Assembly (NCBI GenBank): GCA_014058105.1
Contig: JACGCM010001097.1
Coordinates: 248,001 to 312,000 of the forward strand
From: Kingdonia uniflora
Lineage: Eukaryota; Streptophyta; Magnoliopsida; Ranunculales; Circaeasteraceae
DNA: 64,000 nucleotides
Direction of reading: 5' to 3'
Shown here: positions 45,047-56,100 of the stretch, piece after piece
How positions within the stretch are numbered: the stretch's first letter is position 1
Layout: each line of letters starts with the position of its first letter
Made by a program: the position numbers and the translations under genes
The notes under the pieces: model-generated
What the model saw: the letters and a program-made list of their open reading frames with translations, nothing else
Told to the model about the DNA's origin: nothing
Databases searched by the model: none

Positions 45047-45526
45047 TGTAATGGCATATTTTCTGGGAGGATAATCTTCGTCAATACTTCTAGTAAGGAT
45101 TATGCAATAATAAGCTTAAACACACAAGATTTTACGTAGAAACTCAGTAAAGTCTGAGAAAAACCACGACCTCGAGGAGGGTTTTGATGAAAAATCTAAT
45201 AAGTTGCTAGTTATTACAATTGTTGTTTGATAAGAAAGTGGGAATGTATGTATAGTAAAGTTGCGGATCGGAATAGCACATTATCTGTCTGTATTTATAG
45301 TAGATACAAGCAGTTTACAAAAAGAAAAATAATTTCCTATTTTGGTGGGTAGTGGGCGAACTTCAAGAATCTCTCAACGGCTCTATTTGATCAAGCATAA
45401 CGGCTACTTGTAATGAAGTCGGTCGAGAACTATGGTCGCAGACGAGACATCTTCTCGAATGATGGACTGTCTTCGACTAAGTTTCGTTAGCTTCTCTTTG
45501 TCGAATCTGGAAAATATGCTACTACA
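45047..45526 (-). repeat. 5' LTR of gypsy family B copy 2
   Basis: 480 bp. On the - strand it starts TGTAGTAGCATATTTTCC and ends ATATGCCATTACA. It has CTATAAATAC (about 45297) and the block CCTCCTCGAGGTCGTGG as in the LTR at 7433-7908. The base run GCCTT at 45527-45531 is one half of the possible target duplication; the other half was not found. Confidence 0.85.
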
Positions 45527-46546
45527 GCCTTCTCAATTTTTACCTCAAAAATGCGAGAATCGACGATTTCATGACGAATTTCGGCCTCTTGTAATGAGGT
45601 TTGTTGTCGGGCTCAAGTGAGCAATTATCTATAGCTCGCATTCGAGCTCGTTTACGAGATTCCAGACCTTCCAAACTCGATTTAAAGAGAAAGAGACCTC
45701 ATTGTTAAGGTCGATAGAAGACCTGCCATTGTTGAGGTTGATCGAAGCTCAAGCTCGATTCATTGGTCAGATCTACCAAATTGCACCTTAATTTGTCTCA
45801 CTAATGATTAAAATTCACCAAAGCGTACCTCATTGCGCATCAATGGTGTTTCTAAAAATGGCAATACGACCCCAAGAACTCGAGGAAGATCTGTAATATA
45901 CAATATGGTTTGAACGCCATACTCCAGGGTTCATCAACCTGGTACCCCTAAGATTGATAGGTATGCCGTTCCTTTAACTTTATCTCAATCCTCTTGGGAG
46001 AGCCACATAGTTTATGCTTGGCAAACAAGGATTTAAAAAGGGAAGTTTAATCTTATATAGTGGCATTGGTTCTATTGGCCCATTTGTCGATAAATCCTCT
46101 TGTTGCAAGAGAAGGTTCAGATTTCAGTTTGAGAGAAGGACCAACGATTGATTCATCTGATAATAGCTCTCAAATCCGCGATGGCAGAGTACTCGATCTT
46201 AGGGTTGTTTGTTGCCATTAAAGCAAACTCAAAGCGAGTTTTAGACAGACTGTGATGGTGATGATGATGATGATGAGATTCGGGGTTGATGCGCACACAT
46301 CCGAGGTCTTGACCACTGAAAAGTTTGTGAGAGAGAGAGAAGATGAAACTCCAGATACAGAATGTTGATCGAGGTATTTGGATTATGTATGAATGGTGTT
46401 GTCGACGAAATTGAAATGCTTCAAGGGCCTCGAAGCTCGTGCTCAGATTTGATAAAAGCTTGTTCCCATTGTTGTTGTTAAGTGGAAGTAGAACTAGTCC
46501 AGAATAAGTGTTCAATTTTGAGAATTGTGGCTAATTCTGTTCGATT
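45527..46546 (-). other. leader region of family A, with a His-run ORF
   Basis: This is sequence between the family A primer site and the family B LTR. A 120-codon - strand ORF (46515-46153) contains eight consecutive His, encoded by an ATG/ATC-type trinucleotide run at 46257-46280. The rest has no recognised motif, so I do not call it a gene. A family A gag would be expected downstream but is absent. Confidence 0.4.
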
Positions 46547-46564
46547 CTCACAGACGACGCCATA
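46547..46564 (-). other. primer binding site of family A
   Basis: TATGGCGTCGTCTGTGAG on the - strand lies right after the LTR end CTCTTACA. It is close to the TGGCGCCGTCTGTGGG type of plant gypsy primer sites. Confidence 0.65.
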
Positions 46565-47056
46565 TGTAAGAGCCTAATTTCGTATCTCGAACTTAGTTTC
46601 TCACACCAAATACAATCAGAACGCTAGTAAGAAACAGGTAATCACTAACACAAGATTTAGCATGGAAAACCTTTGAATAGGTTAAAAACCACGAGCTCTC
46701 TTGAGAATTTAGAAATAATGATCTTATTGAGAGTGACTAGCTATTACAAATAATGCTCTCAATAGTTTTGTATAGACTTTCTTGATAGAAAAATTATGTG
46801 TCATTTTTTTGTAGTTCTCTGGTCCTATTTATAGATCTTATAATATGACCGTTATTTACTTTAATGACGAATGTTACAATCATAGTTTTGATGAGTTTTC
46901 ATAATGGTTGTACAACGGCTTTAGTAACTTTTCTTCTTGTAACGGCTTCATTAAATGGCGCCGTGTGTCAACGAATTCGGGTTGTTTCCACGGAGGTCGA
47001 TTAGTTGTATGTTGGTTGAAGCTAGGACTTGAGCCCGAGATTCGGAATAGGCCAGC
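46565..47056 (-). repeat. 5' LTR of gypsy family A
   Basis: On the + strand it begins TGTAAGAGCCTAATTTCG and reaches GAATAGGCC near 47053, where the terminal TGTAAT expected from the other LTR is altered. TATAAATAGGACCAG (TATA) lies near 46831. It matches 30335-30781 and, for its last 260 bases, 51134-51395. Confidence 0.8.
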
Positions 47057-47562
47057 ATAGCACATTAGGGCTTAGGCCCATGCCACGCCTACACAAAATA
47101 TTGAAACACTCAACATAGCACATTAAGAAGTTGCATTTTACCTGTCCGCAATGAGTTGTGCAACTCAATTCATACAAGACTATGTGTATGACAATCATTT
47201 AGGGATTCTGGTTTTAGCACAAAGTCGCAAACTATGTTACCAGTGGACATAGAGCTACTACTACAACAATACATATAATTTTCCAATGCCATTCATACCA
47301 TAAAATCAAACTTCAAATTTGATTGCATCCAAAAATTCTATGCTTTCGGTCTTCTTTGGAAGTTTAAGGATGGTCTAAATCCCGTATTATCTGAGTGAGA
47401 TTTCTGCATATGCTAGTACACTAAACCTTAGCAGGATTAAGGTTTAGTTTCCTGGGCGACATTTTATAACTACCCCAACCCATATTCACAAAGTTAAATG
47501 AAGTCTGATATTTGTATAAAATGCCCTTCATTAATTGCATAACCAAGGTTTCAGATTTACTG
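47057..47562. other. no recognisable gene
   Basis: About 0.5 kb of AT-rich DNA between the family A LTR and the decayed AAA-ATPase copy. No ORF or repeat is recognised. Confidence 0.5.
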
Positions 47563-47770
47563 GTACAATGGAACGCCTAAAACAACAAATACGGTAGAGG
47601 AAGTTCTTTCTAACTCGGCGATTCAATTGAGCTCGATGAGTTCCAAATCATTTATATTAAAATTAAGATAACTTGCCACTGCAACGATTAAACTTAACTT
47701 ACCCGTCTCAGATGGACCGTAGAGCAAATACCAATGTTTCCAAAGCTTCTCAACTCTTCATTATTCTCTT
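47563..47770 (-). pseudogene. decayed partial copy of the AAA-ATPase P-loop region
   Basis: The - strand reading LRSFGNIGICS in one frame becomes LLYGPSETGKLSLIVAVASY, then LNFNINDLELIELN and SSTVFVVLG. It aligns with KRGYLLYGPPGTGKSSLIAA, LNFNIYDLELTEIN and RSIIVVEDID of the neighbouring gene. The Walker A motif is damaged (GPSETGKL for GPPGTGKS) and the acidic Walker B residues are lost. It lies just downstream of that gene in the same direction, so it is the remnant of a tandem duplicate. Confidence 0.65.
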
Positions 47771-47787
47771 CCTTATTTTGAGCTTCG

Positions 47788-49308
47788 TTATCCTGTTGTT
47801 TTCACTGCTCGTTCAGTGCTCTTATTTTCAAGGAAGCCAACAAGGGATTCAAGTACAAAATCGGATTCCTCGCCTATCATCAGTTGTCCTGCAATATCTG
47901 CCGGGCTAACTTCGACTTTCTCAATTAGCTTTTCAATAACTTCAAAAAGAGGATGGTGATTGATCTCTAACTATTTCAAAGCAAGGAGTTTAAACGCACA
48001 AGGGGTGCAATAGGACAAGTGGATGTGCATGTCCATACGACCAGAGCGTAACAGAGCTGGGTCTAATCGGTCCTTGTGGTTAGTTGTAAACACAATGATC
48101 CGCTCGTCCCCGCAGCTCGACCAAAGGCCATCAATGAAATTGAGTAATCCTGATAAGGTTATCTGTGACAAGTATCGTACAACCAAATAATAATCAGCAA
48201 GAAAAGCATGGCGAGTATTATTAAAAGCTCAAAATACAGGAAGGAAGTCTACACTCGAAAGATAAATCCGTGCCTGCTTCTTTTTTTCGGAATTGTAGTA
48301 TTCGTATGGTTTTGCTGGCTTCATATCACGATCTTGCAACTCGTACATTGTGCAATCGATGTCCTCGACGACAATTATGGAACGATTAGCAGTTGAAACC
48401 AACAATTTTCTAAGGTCAGAGTTATAATTGATCTCAGTGAGCTCCAAATCATAGATATTAAAATTAAGATAGTTTGCCATTGCAGCTATTAAACTCGACT
48501 TACCCGTCCCCGGAGGACCGTACAACAAATACCCACGTTTCCAAGCCTTCCTTACTCTGTTGTAAAATTCCCTCCTCCTAATAAACATATCAAGATCCTC
48601 AATTATCCGCTTTTTCATCTCTGATTCCAAAGCTAGAGTGTCAAAGGTCGATGGATGAACAAGATTTATTGATTTCCACAATTTCCCCAGGGAGGTATGG
48701 TCGTACACTTTTTGCATTGAAAAGATTTTCAATGGCGCCTTCTTTCCGTCCTTGGTCGAGAATGCTTCGTTTAGTACATAAGGCAAGTAGGATCCCAAAA
48801 CATATTGTCTATATTTCTTATGAAACGATAGCTCGTAAATTCGATTTTTGTTAGGAAGATTTTGCGGGTTTGAATCAGTTTCCCTAAACTTTGGGATCCC
48901 TAATCTCCACGTAAATCGCACACCTTGATAGATATCCACAATCTCTTTGTTCTTCTCCATTGTAAGATTAACACTCTCCTCCTTCTCTGATTTGCATACC
49001 CTTAGTCTACGCGTGAAAGGGTTGATCTTGCAGCTAAGGTAAATCTCTGCTGCTGCAAAATAATGGTTACTAACGAGCCCATCGTACTCTTCGATGATAA
49101 AGGTGAACGTAGGGGTGAAACGATTTAGTAGGTTTTTAAAGAAGAAGTTGATATAGTCTCGAAACTCTACAGGTAAGTATTGATTGATCAATGGCCTAAT
49201 AAAGATTAGGGTAGCAGTGAGTGAGCCAAAAGAGAGAAGGGTTTGGAAGGAAGACATGTCAGCTTGAGAAAACATGATCTTGTGAGCAGAGAAAGAAAGA
49301 AAGAACAA
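47788..49308 (-). pseudogene. BCS1/AATP1-type AAA-ATPase with premature stop
   Basis: Exon 1 (49308-48253) begins with an N-terminal membrane segment (FQTLLSFGSLTATLIFIRPL). A plant AAA-ATPase-associated region follows (FIIEEYDGLVSNHYFAAAEI, YLPYVLNEAF), then Walker A GPPGTGKSSLIAAMANYLN and Walker B SIIVVEDIDC. A 90-base intron (48252-48163) follows. Exon 2 has ITLSGLLNFIDGLWSSCGDE, IIVFTTNHKDRLDPALLRSG and RMDMHIHLSYC. A TAG at 47971-47973 (ALK-stop-LEINHHPLFEV) interrupts it, and the frame then runs on to a TAA at 47788. Family members are membrane-anchored ATPases of mitochondria or ER, often stress-induced. The stop removes only the C-terminal lid, so residual function cannot be excluded. 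The real start may be the Met at 49275. Confidence 0.85.
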
Positions 49309-49325
49309 TAGTGAAACTTGGGTTT

Positions 49326-49338
49326 CCTTAAATATATA
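49326..49338 (-). promoter_or_regulatory. TATA box of the AAA-ATPase gene
   Basis: TATATATTTAAGG on the - strand, 18-50 bases upstream of the candidate starts. This is close, and favours the internal Met at 49275 as the true start. Confidence 0.5.
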
Positions 49339-49920
49339 ATTATTCGCTTTTGTTGATTAACCTAAAACACCCTAGATACCGAGAAAAATTCAAGAATATC
49401 TCCTTAAATAACTTTCACTCTTCGAAGAGTGTATTTGACGAAAATATTGGCATAAAACAATTCCCAAATGATATCCTAATGATATCAAACTAATTAGCGT
49501 CAGATTCTTCATTTATTTGATTACTTCTGCTAAGACTTCATTTATATGGTTCTTATTATATTTGACAACCTTAGAGGAGGGTTGCGTTAACCATTTCCTG
49601 TCAACATTTTGAAAACAACATGCACATCGATCAGACTCGTTTTACGTTCATAAGCTTGGATTCATATCAAATTAGTTCTCATTCATTCATAGACACGTTA
49701 ACTTGTACGGCAAGGATGAATGAAAAACTTGCATAGAGTCTTGGAACCGGTAACCCTCCCAAGTCCTCTCACCGGTGAAGTAACAAAATCTGTGGCGTAT
49801 CATGGAAAAAGAAATTAAAAGCAACCATGATAGTTCTTTTTTCATGATAGTTTCAATTCTTGTGCCAACCCATATTTCAAAAGTTGTAGGCTTAGTCGGG
49901 TTAAACATGCCTAGCTCTAA
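49339..49920. other. intergenic, no gene seen
   Basis: AT-rich region upstream of the AAA-ATPase gene. The 113-codon - strand ORF at 49687-50028 runs into the MITE and has no known motif. Nothing else is recognised. Confidence 0.5.
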
Positions 49921-50270
49921 GAGCATCTCCAACAGAGAAAGTATGTTATTCCGGTTTTGAATACTAGTATCCGGAATAGCATACCACTTAACTCCAACAG
50001 ATAGCTTTTTATTAAAATTGAGACCCACAATATTATTTTATGTGAGAGAGAGAACATTTTTATTAAAAATTGGAACCCACAATGTTTATTTATTATAGAG
50101 AGAAAAAAAATTGTAGAGGACCCACAAAAATAGTATGCACATAAGTTCCGGATTTATATATTTTGGAGGGGTATGGGGGTGAGTATGCTGAATACCATAC
50201 CCCTGTTGGAAGGGTTTTTTGCAAAAGTATGTGAAAAACGTAACAGCATACCATGTTGTTGGAGATGCTC
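49921..50270. mobile_element. Tourist-type MITE (PIF/Harbinger-like)
   Basis: 350 bp with terminal inverted repeats: GAGCATCTCCAACAG at the left and TGTTGGAGATGCTC at the right, flanked by TAA on both sides (49918-49920 and 50271-50273). The three-base TAA/TTA duplication and short length fit non-autonomous PIF/Harbinger elements. Inside is an AT-rich stretch with a GTATGC-type subterminal repeat near both ends (GAATAGCATACC and GAATACCATACC). It has no coding capacity. Confidence 0.85.
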
Positions 50271-51133
50271 TAAGTTATGTGTATTATTTATAACCATATC
50301 AAGTCATCAAGATGGCATCATCAGTAGTTGCCTCAATACTTAGAGAAACATGTCACGTATGATTATTCGAGTTTGGGGCCAGTTGCCTCAATATGAATTT
50401 CAAACACCAGGCTTGAATTTCAAGCGAGTTTGGAGTGGGACACATAAGGTTTATGCGCCCCAAACATTTTGTTATCAGGAGCATAACCCTTATGCGCCCT
50501 AAAAAATTGGGCTTCTAAACCTTATGCGCCTGATATAATTTATTTTTTAAAATACTTACGCGCCTCATTCTTTCTTTTAATTAGAACCATGAGACGCTCG
50601 ATAACTTAAATGAAATTCAAGCATTGAGCCTGGTTGGAAGAGATCTCCCAAATGCTTGAAAATTTTAAGGATTGAGAAAAAGAAGAAAAAAAAATTAAGC
50701 CTTCTTGGAAATGCTCTAATAACCAGTTTAATGAGGGGTGGAGCTATCATTTCAGTGTAGGCGGGTTCTACCAAAGAAAATGTCTCGGGTCGGAATTGCG
50801 GGATCGAGGGGTTATCAAAGGGCCTAAAGGATTAACCAAAAACACATGATTTAGATGGCCCAAAATTGAGTAGTATATTAGTATGTGTACGTCTAGTTTC
50901 TCACAACGAAGGTAAATATTCATGGGGTTAAGACTACTTTTTTATGGCCTCAGCTTTGAGCATTACATTTTGTCATTAAAGTAATATTGCTCAAATTAGT
51001 ATAAGAGAGAGAAAAAAAAATTAATAAGGAAATAATGGTTATTAAGATAGAGGATGGAGAGAGGGAGTTGCCTAGGCTTTGAGTTTGCAATATCAAAGGC
51101 TAAACTTTTTTATTTTTGGTAAATATATACTAT
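50271..51133. other. no recognisable gene
   Basis: Non-coding. The motif CTTATGCGCCC is repeated three times at 50445-50535 (AAGGTTTATGCGCCCC, AACCCTTATGCGCCC, AACCTTATGCGCCTG). Nothing else stands out. Confidence 0.5.
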
Positions 51134-51395
51134 AAAAGCCTAATTTCGTATTTCAAACTTTGTATCTCACACAAAATACGATCAAAACACTAGTAATAAC
51201 AAGTAATCACCAACACATAAGATTTAGTGTGGAGACCTCTTAATAGGTAAAAACCACAACCTCTCTTGAGAATTTAGAAAGAATGATCTTATTGAGAGAG
51301 ACTAGCTATTATAACGAATGCTCTGGACGTTTTTGTATAGAGTTTCTATGTAGAAAATTCTGTCCTTAATCTGTATTCTCTGGTCCTAAGAGACC
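51134..51395 (-). repeat. third, truncated LTR of gypsy family A
   Basis: AAGCCTAATTTCGTATTTC, ACAAGTAATCACCAACAC and TAGAAAGAATGATCTTATTG follow the order of the LTR at 46565-46830. The upstream U3 part is missing. No element interior is attached, so it is a solo-LTR remnant or a truncated copy. Confidence 0.75.
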
Positions 51396-51435
51396 CTTAC
51401 ATATACTATATAAGAACAACTTTTGCAAAAATTAA

Positions 51436-51461
51436 GGGGGGGGGGGGGGGGGGGGGGGGGG
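51436..51461 (+). repeat. poly-G run, 26 bases
   Basis: Twenty-six uninterrupted G, with an ACTATG flank. Such a run can form G-quadruplex and is error-prone in sequencing, so its exact length is doubtful. 51462-52085 is AT-rich with no gene seen. Confidence 0.85.
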
Positions 51462-52204
51462 ACTATGCTTATAAATCCGCCCCTGAGTTCAATCTTAATC
51501 TCATCCTACCGGTCTCGCGTGCGAACCACATATCAACTATGAAAAAAACTATGGATGCAACTTTTTTTCAAATTTATTTTTTCTTTCGATTTTAGAATGA
51601 TTTTCCATTTTTTTTCCGAAAATAATCGAATCGGAATCGGATATAGTTTAGTTTTGTGATTCCAATTTTCTGATTTTTCTTATCCGATTATTCAACCGAT
51701 TTTTTCTAATATTCTTATTCGATTTTAATTTATTTTGGTTAGATGGTGTAAGTAATGGATACTTTGATTTGGGATCATCATGTTTGATTTTAATTCATTA
51801 TTTCTACGAAAATTATGAGAATAAATACTAGTTTTTGCCATCTTTGCAAAATCACACCCAGGGAACAATAAATTGCAAAATCGATAATGGCAAGAGGAAA
51901 AACCATATTTACCCCTACTAAAGTTCAAATATTACAACACACAACCACCTCTTTTTGGGCTCCACAAGTACAAATGTCACACCGGCCTAATAAAAAATTG
52001 TAAAAAATTATCTAGCTCATTTAAAGCAATTATATCAAGCTACGTGTACGAGGAAGGCTGACATTATCACCATCTCATAAACTACTTGTCATTTGTTGTA
52101 GTAACTTTTGTCCTACCTTCGAACATATTTATTATTTATAAGAAGGCAGACTATTTCACCAATTCTGTTACTATTTCTCATCGTTTAAGATTACGTATCA
52201 CCTG

Positions 52205-53190
52205 TGGTTCATAAGAGTTTGTCAGGTTTTTGGAGCCAAAGGCGATCCCGATTCATCAAACAGTTTCTTCTTCTTACTCAACCGCAAAAACCATCCCGAT
52301 TATTTGTCACAAACCGTCTGTGTGACTGCTGCCTAATAAGTGTTTGATTAAAGACTGGTACTCTACTCCTTGGGCACGAAAGAAATTATGGTACTCTATT
52401 CTACTCAACCGTGGAACAAGCGATGGCAAATCGTTTGCGCGGCTGTTGCAAAACCAAAATATGTCATTTATTAAGTTCAACTCTAGCATTCTTTCTGACA
52501 TCTATGTCATTTCTTAAAGGCATGTAGTCATTTGTCTTATATAAGTTTCTCATTTGTTCAGCCTTCTTTGTCATTTGTTTTATAGATTTTTGCCATTTGT
52601 TTCAAAAATATCAACTGCTTGAATATTAAAATAGGTTTCTAGGTCGTGGGATCCACAGGTAAGGTCGTGGGCTCCACTAGTTCGAATGTTACTTCATAAT
52701 TAATAAAAAAAAAATCAAATCATTTAAAAATATTATTATCACACCACGTGTCCAACTTTTGTCGTTCCTCGATCATCATGTGACCTTAGTATTTCGAGAC
52801 GTGTAAGGCACACCCTGTCACCATTACATGCATTTCTTGTCATTCGTTGAAACCAAATTGTCATACGTTAAACTATCAGTTATATTGGTTAATGCAGATT
52901 CTGTTACCATCAGTTTTATTATTTGGCATTTGTTTAATGTTCTCCAGGGTTAGGTAAAGAATGTGATTCACACGAGTTCGTTTAGCTTTTGGCGCCAAAA
53001 ACCATTCCTATTCCTCAAACACTCTCTTCATGCACGACCACTACAAAACCACAAAAATTATCCCGTTTCTACAAATTATGTGTGTGATTGACGAGCGTAA
53101 AAATCGTCATAGTCGCACAAACCGTTTTCTCAAAAATCATTGGCAAATCATCTGTGTCACTACTGCCTACCAGGTGTTTGATCAAAATTT
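52205..53190 (+). repeat. duplicated leader region upstream of the Ulp1-like gene
   Basis: A segment at 52205-52345 (GAGTTTGTCAGGTTTTTGG, CATCAAACAGTTTCTTC, CTGCCTAATAAGTGTTTGAT) recurs at 52975-53190 (GAGTTCGTTTAGCTTTTGG, CCTCAAACACTCTCTTC, CTGCCTACCAGGTGTTTGAT). The second copy is just upstream of the coding start, so this is probably promoter or 5' leader sequence. TTTGTCATTTGTT-like words begin near 52086 and stay frequent from here on. Confidence 0.6.
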
Positions 53191-56100
53191 ATTTTTTCTT
53201 CTTCTTCCTTAATAAAGTCTGATAAACAAGTTAATGAACAAGTTGACGAGGAGAACCAAATACAGGAGGGTAGAGCCAAGAAGGGCACCTCCAATGCTAA
53301 AAATTATACCTCTCGATGTACAGGTTTGGGACTTCACAAAATGTTTACAGCTCTACCTGAAGAGGATAAGGGTGTTCTTTGTGCCACCTGCTTTACACCC
53401 TTACTGCTGATTGATCTAATAGCGACGATGTCGACGTTGGTTGTGGAAATATTCAATCGTCATCTCGGTGATATGAAGTTCCAATTTGGGGAGGCAATAA
53501 TTAAGATGAAGCCCATTCATGTTTGCCAGATTTTAGGGCTACGTGTCTCGCCTATTACAAATGAGTTCTTATTTGTTGATCCCGAGCATATGACAAATTT
53601 CAGAATGAGGCAATTCCCCAAGAAGAAGAATACATATAGGCTGAAAGAAATTTTTAATGTTTTAAATCAGGCAAAATTGGAAAGACATCAAGGTAAGGCT
53701 CTAATTTTTCATTTGTTTTGTCTTCTTTATCATCGTCCTTCATTGTATTTCTCACCCCTCTAATATTTATATTGTATTTGCCATTATTGGCTCATTATAT
53801 TCTAAGGTTCTTATCATTGCATTGTGTTATTTCATTTTGCAGAAGATGTTCTTTGATTAAATTTGTTAAAAATTATACTGTCTTTTCTCCTCCCGAACAA
53901 AGGAAGAAACGTTGAGGTGAGATATGTTGATCTGGTAGATGATCTAGATCAGTTCAACAAGTAAGTCTATAATTTCTTGAGGAGGCAAATAGTAGAGTAT
54001 GCCAAATATCGATCGATCGCTGATAAAAAATCGGATAAAGTTTTACCATTGCACGGACGTACCTGGGTACTGATGATATAGATTTTTCTCTCAATTCCTA
54101 GCCTAAAGTTTCCAAGAATGCACGAATGCATACATTTGTTCCCTAAGCTACATGGATGGAGGATGACATCCTTTAAGCGTCGCCAAATTGTGACATTTAA
54201 AAAGTTTTTTGCTAACCCCGATTTGCTGGTAATAGCTATGAAACCCTCTGAGATTGACATGCAACAAGATCTTGTTCAAGAGGCCATGGTAATCTACCAT
54301 TCTTTATATGATCTTGATTTATTTTATTGCTTATTTATCATTTAATTTAGGTTTCCTATCATTTTATTTGTTAGTTTTGACATTTTGTATTCCCTTCTTG
54401 ACATTTGTTAGATTTTTCTGTCATTTTTTGTCATTTGTTTTATGCCTATTATCATTGTTAGAGTATTTCATGTTATTTCTAGGTTTCCCTTTGTCGTCGT
54501 CATCTGTTTGAATATTTCAGAGATATTAAATCGAAGCACCTGCAAACGGCGCTGCACCTGCAATCGGTACACATGCAGTCATTGCACCTGCAATAGGTAG
54601 CAGTTCTTCTGCCATTGAGATCGGAGTTGTAGTGGTTAGGGTATGCTCCCAGTTGGAGGAGCATGGTAAAATATTACTGAAGTTGGATGACCATGGCAAA
54701 ATGTTGCATACTCATGGTAAAATGTTGGAACGAATTTTGATGTCTTCTGTGGGAGACAGTACTCTACCACTTGGGGATACTCCACTCTTTGAGCATTACC
54801 AGTTCTCTACTCCTGAGAAAACCGTGAAACACAAGCGAGAACAAAAAAAAAGATGGGAAAAGGAAGAAGGCAGAGCCGAGAATAAAAAAAGGTAAGGGAG
54901 AATGGCAAAAGAAGGCAGAAGAAGCTGATGTGCCCAACAAGAAGAAAAAGGTTGAAGGCCCGAAGAAAGAAGCTTTGACTGATGAACAATTTGATCATGT
55001 CCCACTGATCCAATTAAAAGCCTTAATCCCCAAAATCCCCAAGAAGGGCTTGGCTAATAGAGTGCCAAGGAAGAGACGGGTACAATTCCCAGAACTTCAG
55101 AATATTTAATCAACTGCCAAAAATTTGCCTCAGCAAGTTGCGCCTGGAGAGATATTGGAGGTGGCAAATACTTTAATGGTAGATGATGATGTTGAAGTTG
55201 GGAGGGAAGTAAATTTCAATGCGATATCATATGAATATGGTGGTGATCTTCTAGAGGTATCATCCGTTTGCTACTACTTATCATTTATATGATTTTATTT
55301 GATATTTGTCTATTACATATTGGCATTTACTTTATGCAATTTTCCATTTCCTCAGATGTCTGTCATTGGTTCAATATATTTTGGCATTTGTGAAAAAAAA
55401 TTTGTCATTCTCTTTTCCAGAACTTTCACTTCTTCTGATGTTTTTGTTCATTTTATATGTTGTATGTGAAGTGGAAGAAGGGTGAAGAAAAAGATAATGA
55501 TGATAAGAAAGATGTCGAGGAGAAAGTTAAATCTGAAGAAGAGGAAGTTCAAGAGGTATTTATTTATCTAACATTTGTTTTGAGCTATCTACCATATTTA
55601 TTGTTACCCTGTTGTTTGTTCATTTAATTTTACCATTCGTAGTATGTATATCCTATTTTACAGATAGAAGAATCGAAGAATGGTGATGAAAAAGTTGATG
55701 GTGATGAGAAAGTTGATGATGTTGTTGAAGAAGAGGAATCAGAACAACCAACTGTAGTGGTGTATTATCTGGAAAAAAAAATGTACAACCTGACAATGAG
55801 GAATTTGCTGAACAAGAGGACTCATAACCTCAAGTTACCTGACTACAACTAATATTTGTTTGTATTAAGCTATCCATAATAATATTAACATCACCTATCC
55901 ATACCATTTTTTTTAATTTGTTTCTTCCTTAACCTTTGTTGTACAGACTATAGTGGTTGCAGAGGTAGCAAAAACTAATATAGTATTCTTCAACCAGGAG
56001 GAAGTTGTTGGTGAAACTTATCAGGTAACTTGTCATTTTCTTCTTTTGTTTTACCATATCTTGTATCACTCTAATCATTTGTGGTATGTTTATTTACAGG

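Larger units (their letters stand above)
34450..45526 (-). mobile_element. gypsy family B copy 2 (3' LTR not found)
   Basis: The 5' LTR is at 45047-45526, followed inward by the primer-like TTGACGCTATTTGTGGGAA, gag (about 44413-43450), protease, RT, RNase H, a second RNase H and integrase down to 39555. Then come a spacer and the opposite-strand gene module on + (34787-38952). The expected 3' LTR below the module is not seen. The lower boundary is inferred to lie between the two aORF1a copies (about 34450-34780), probably at a deletion or recombination joint with family A. Confidence 0.65.
30335..47056 (-). mobile_element. gypsy element family A with family B element inside
   Basis: Direct-repeat LTRs lie at 30335-30781 and 46565-47056. 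Inward of the upper LTR is the primer-site-like TGGCGTCGTCTGTGAG (- strand). Inward of the lower LTR is the purine tract AAGAGGGGGCGGA. These fix the orientation as -. What remains of A is about 1 kb of leader (45527-46546) and a 3' region (30782 to about 34450) with tandem repeats, an alpha-mannosidase fragment and one opposite-strand ORF. Its gag-pol is absent. The middle is a family B element with its own 5' LTR. LTRs A and B share blocks (TTGTAATA-CTAG, CTCGTGGTTTTT), so the families are related. Confidence 0.65.

Noticed and set aside
46153..46515. 120-codon ORF with eight His
   Set aside because: The His run comes from a trinucleotide microsatellite, and the rest has no protein-family signal. 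It lies in the family A leader.
49687..50028. 113-codon - strand ORF
   Set aside because: It extends into the MITE terminal repeat. The MITE sequence, not a gene, explains much of it.
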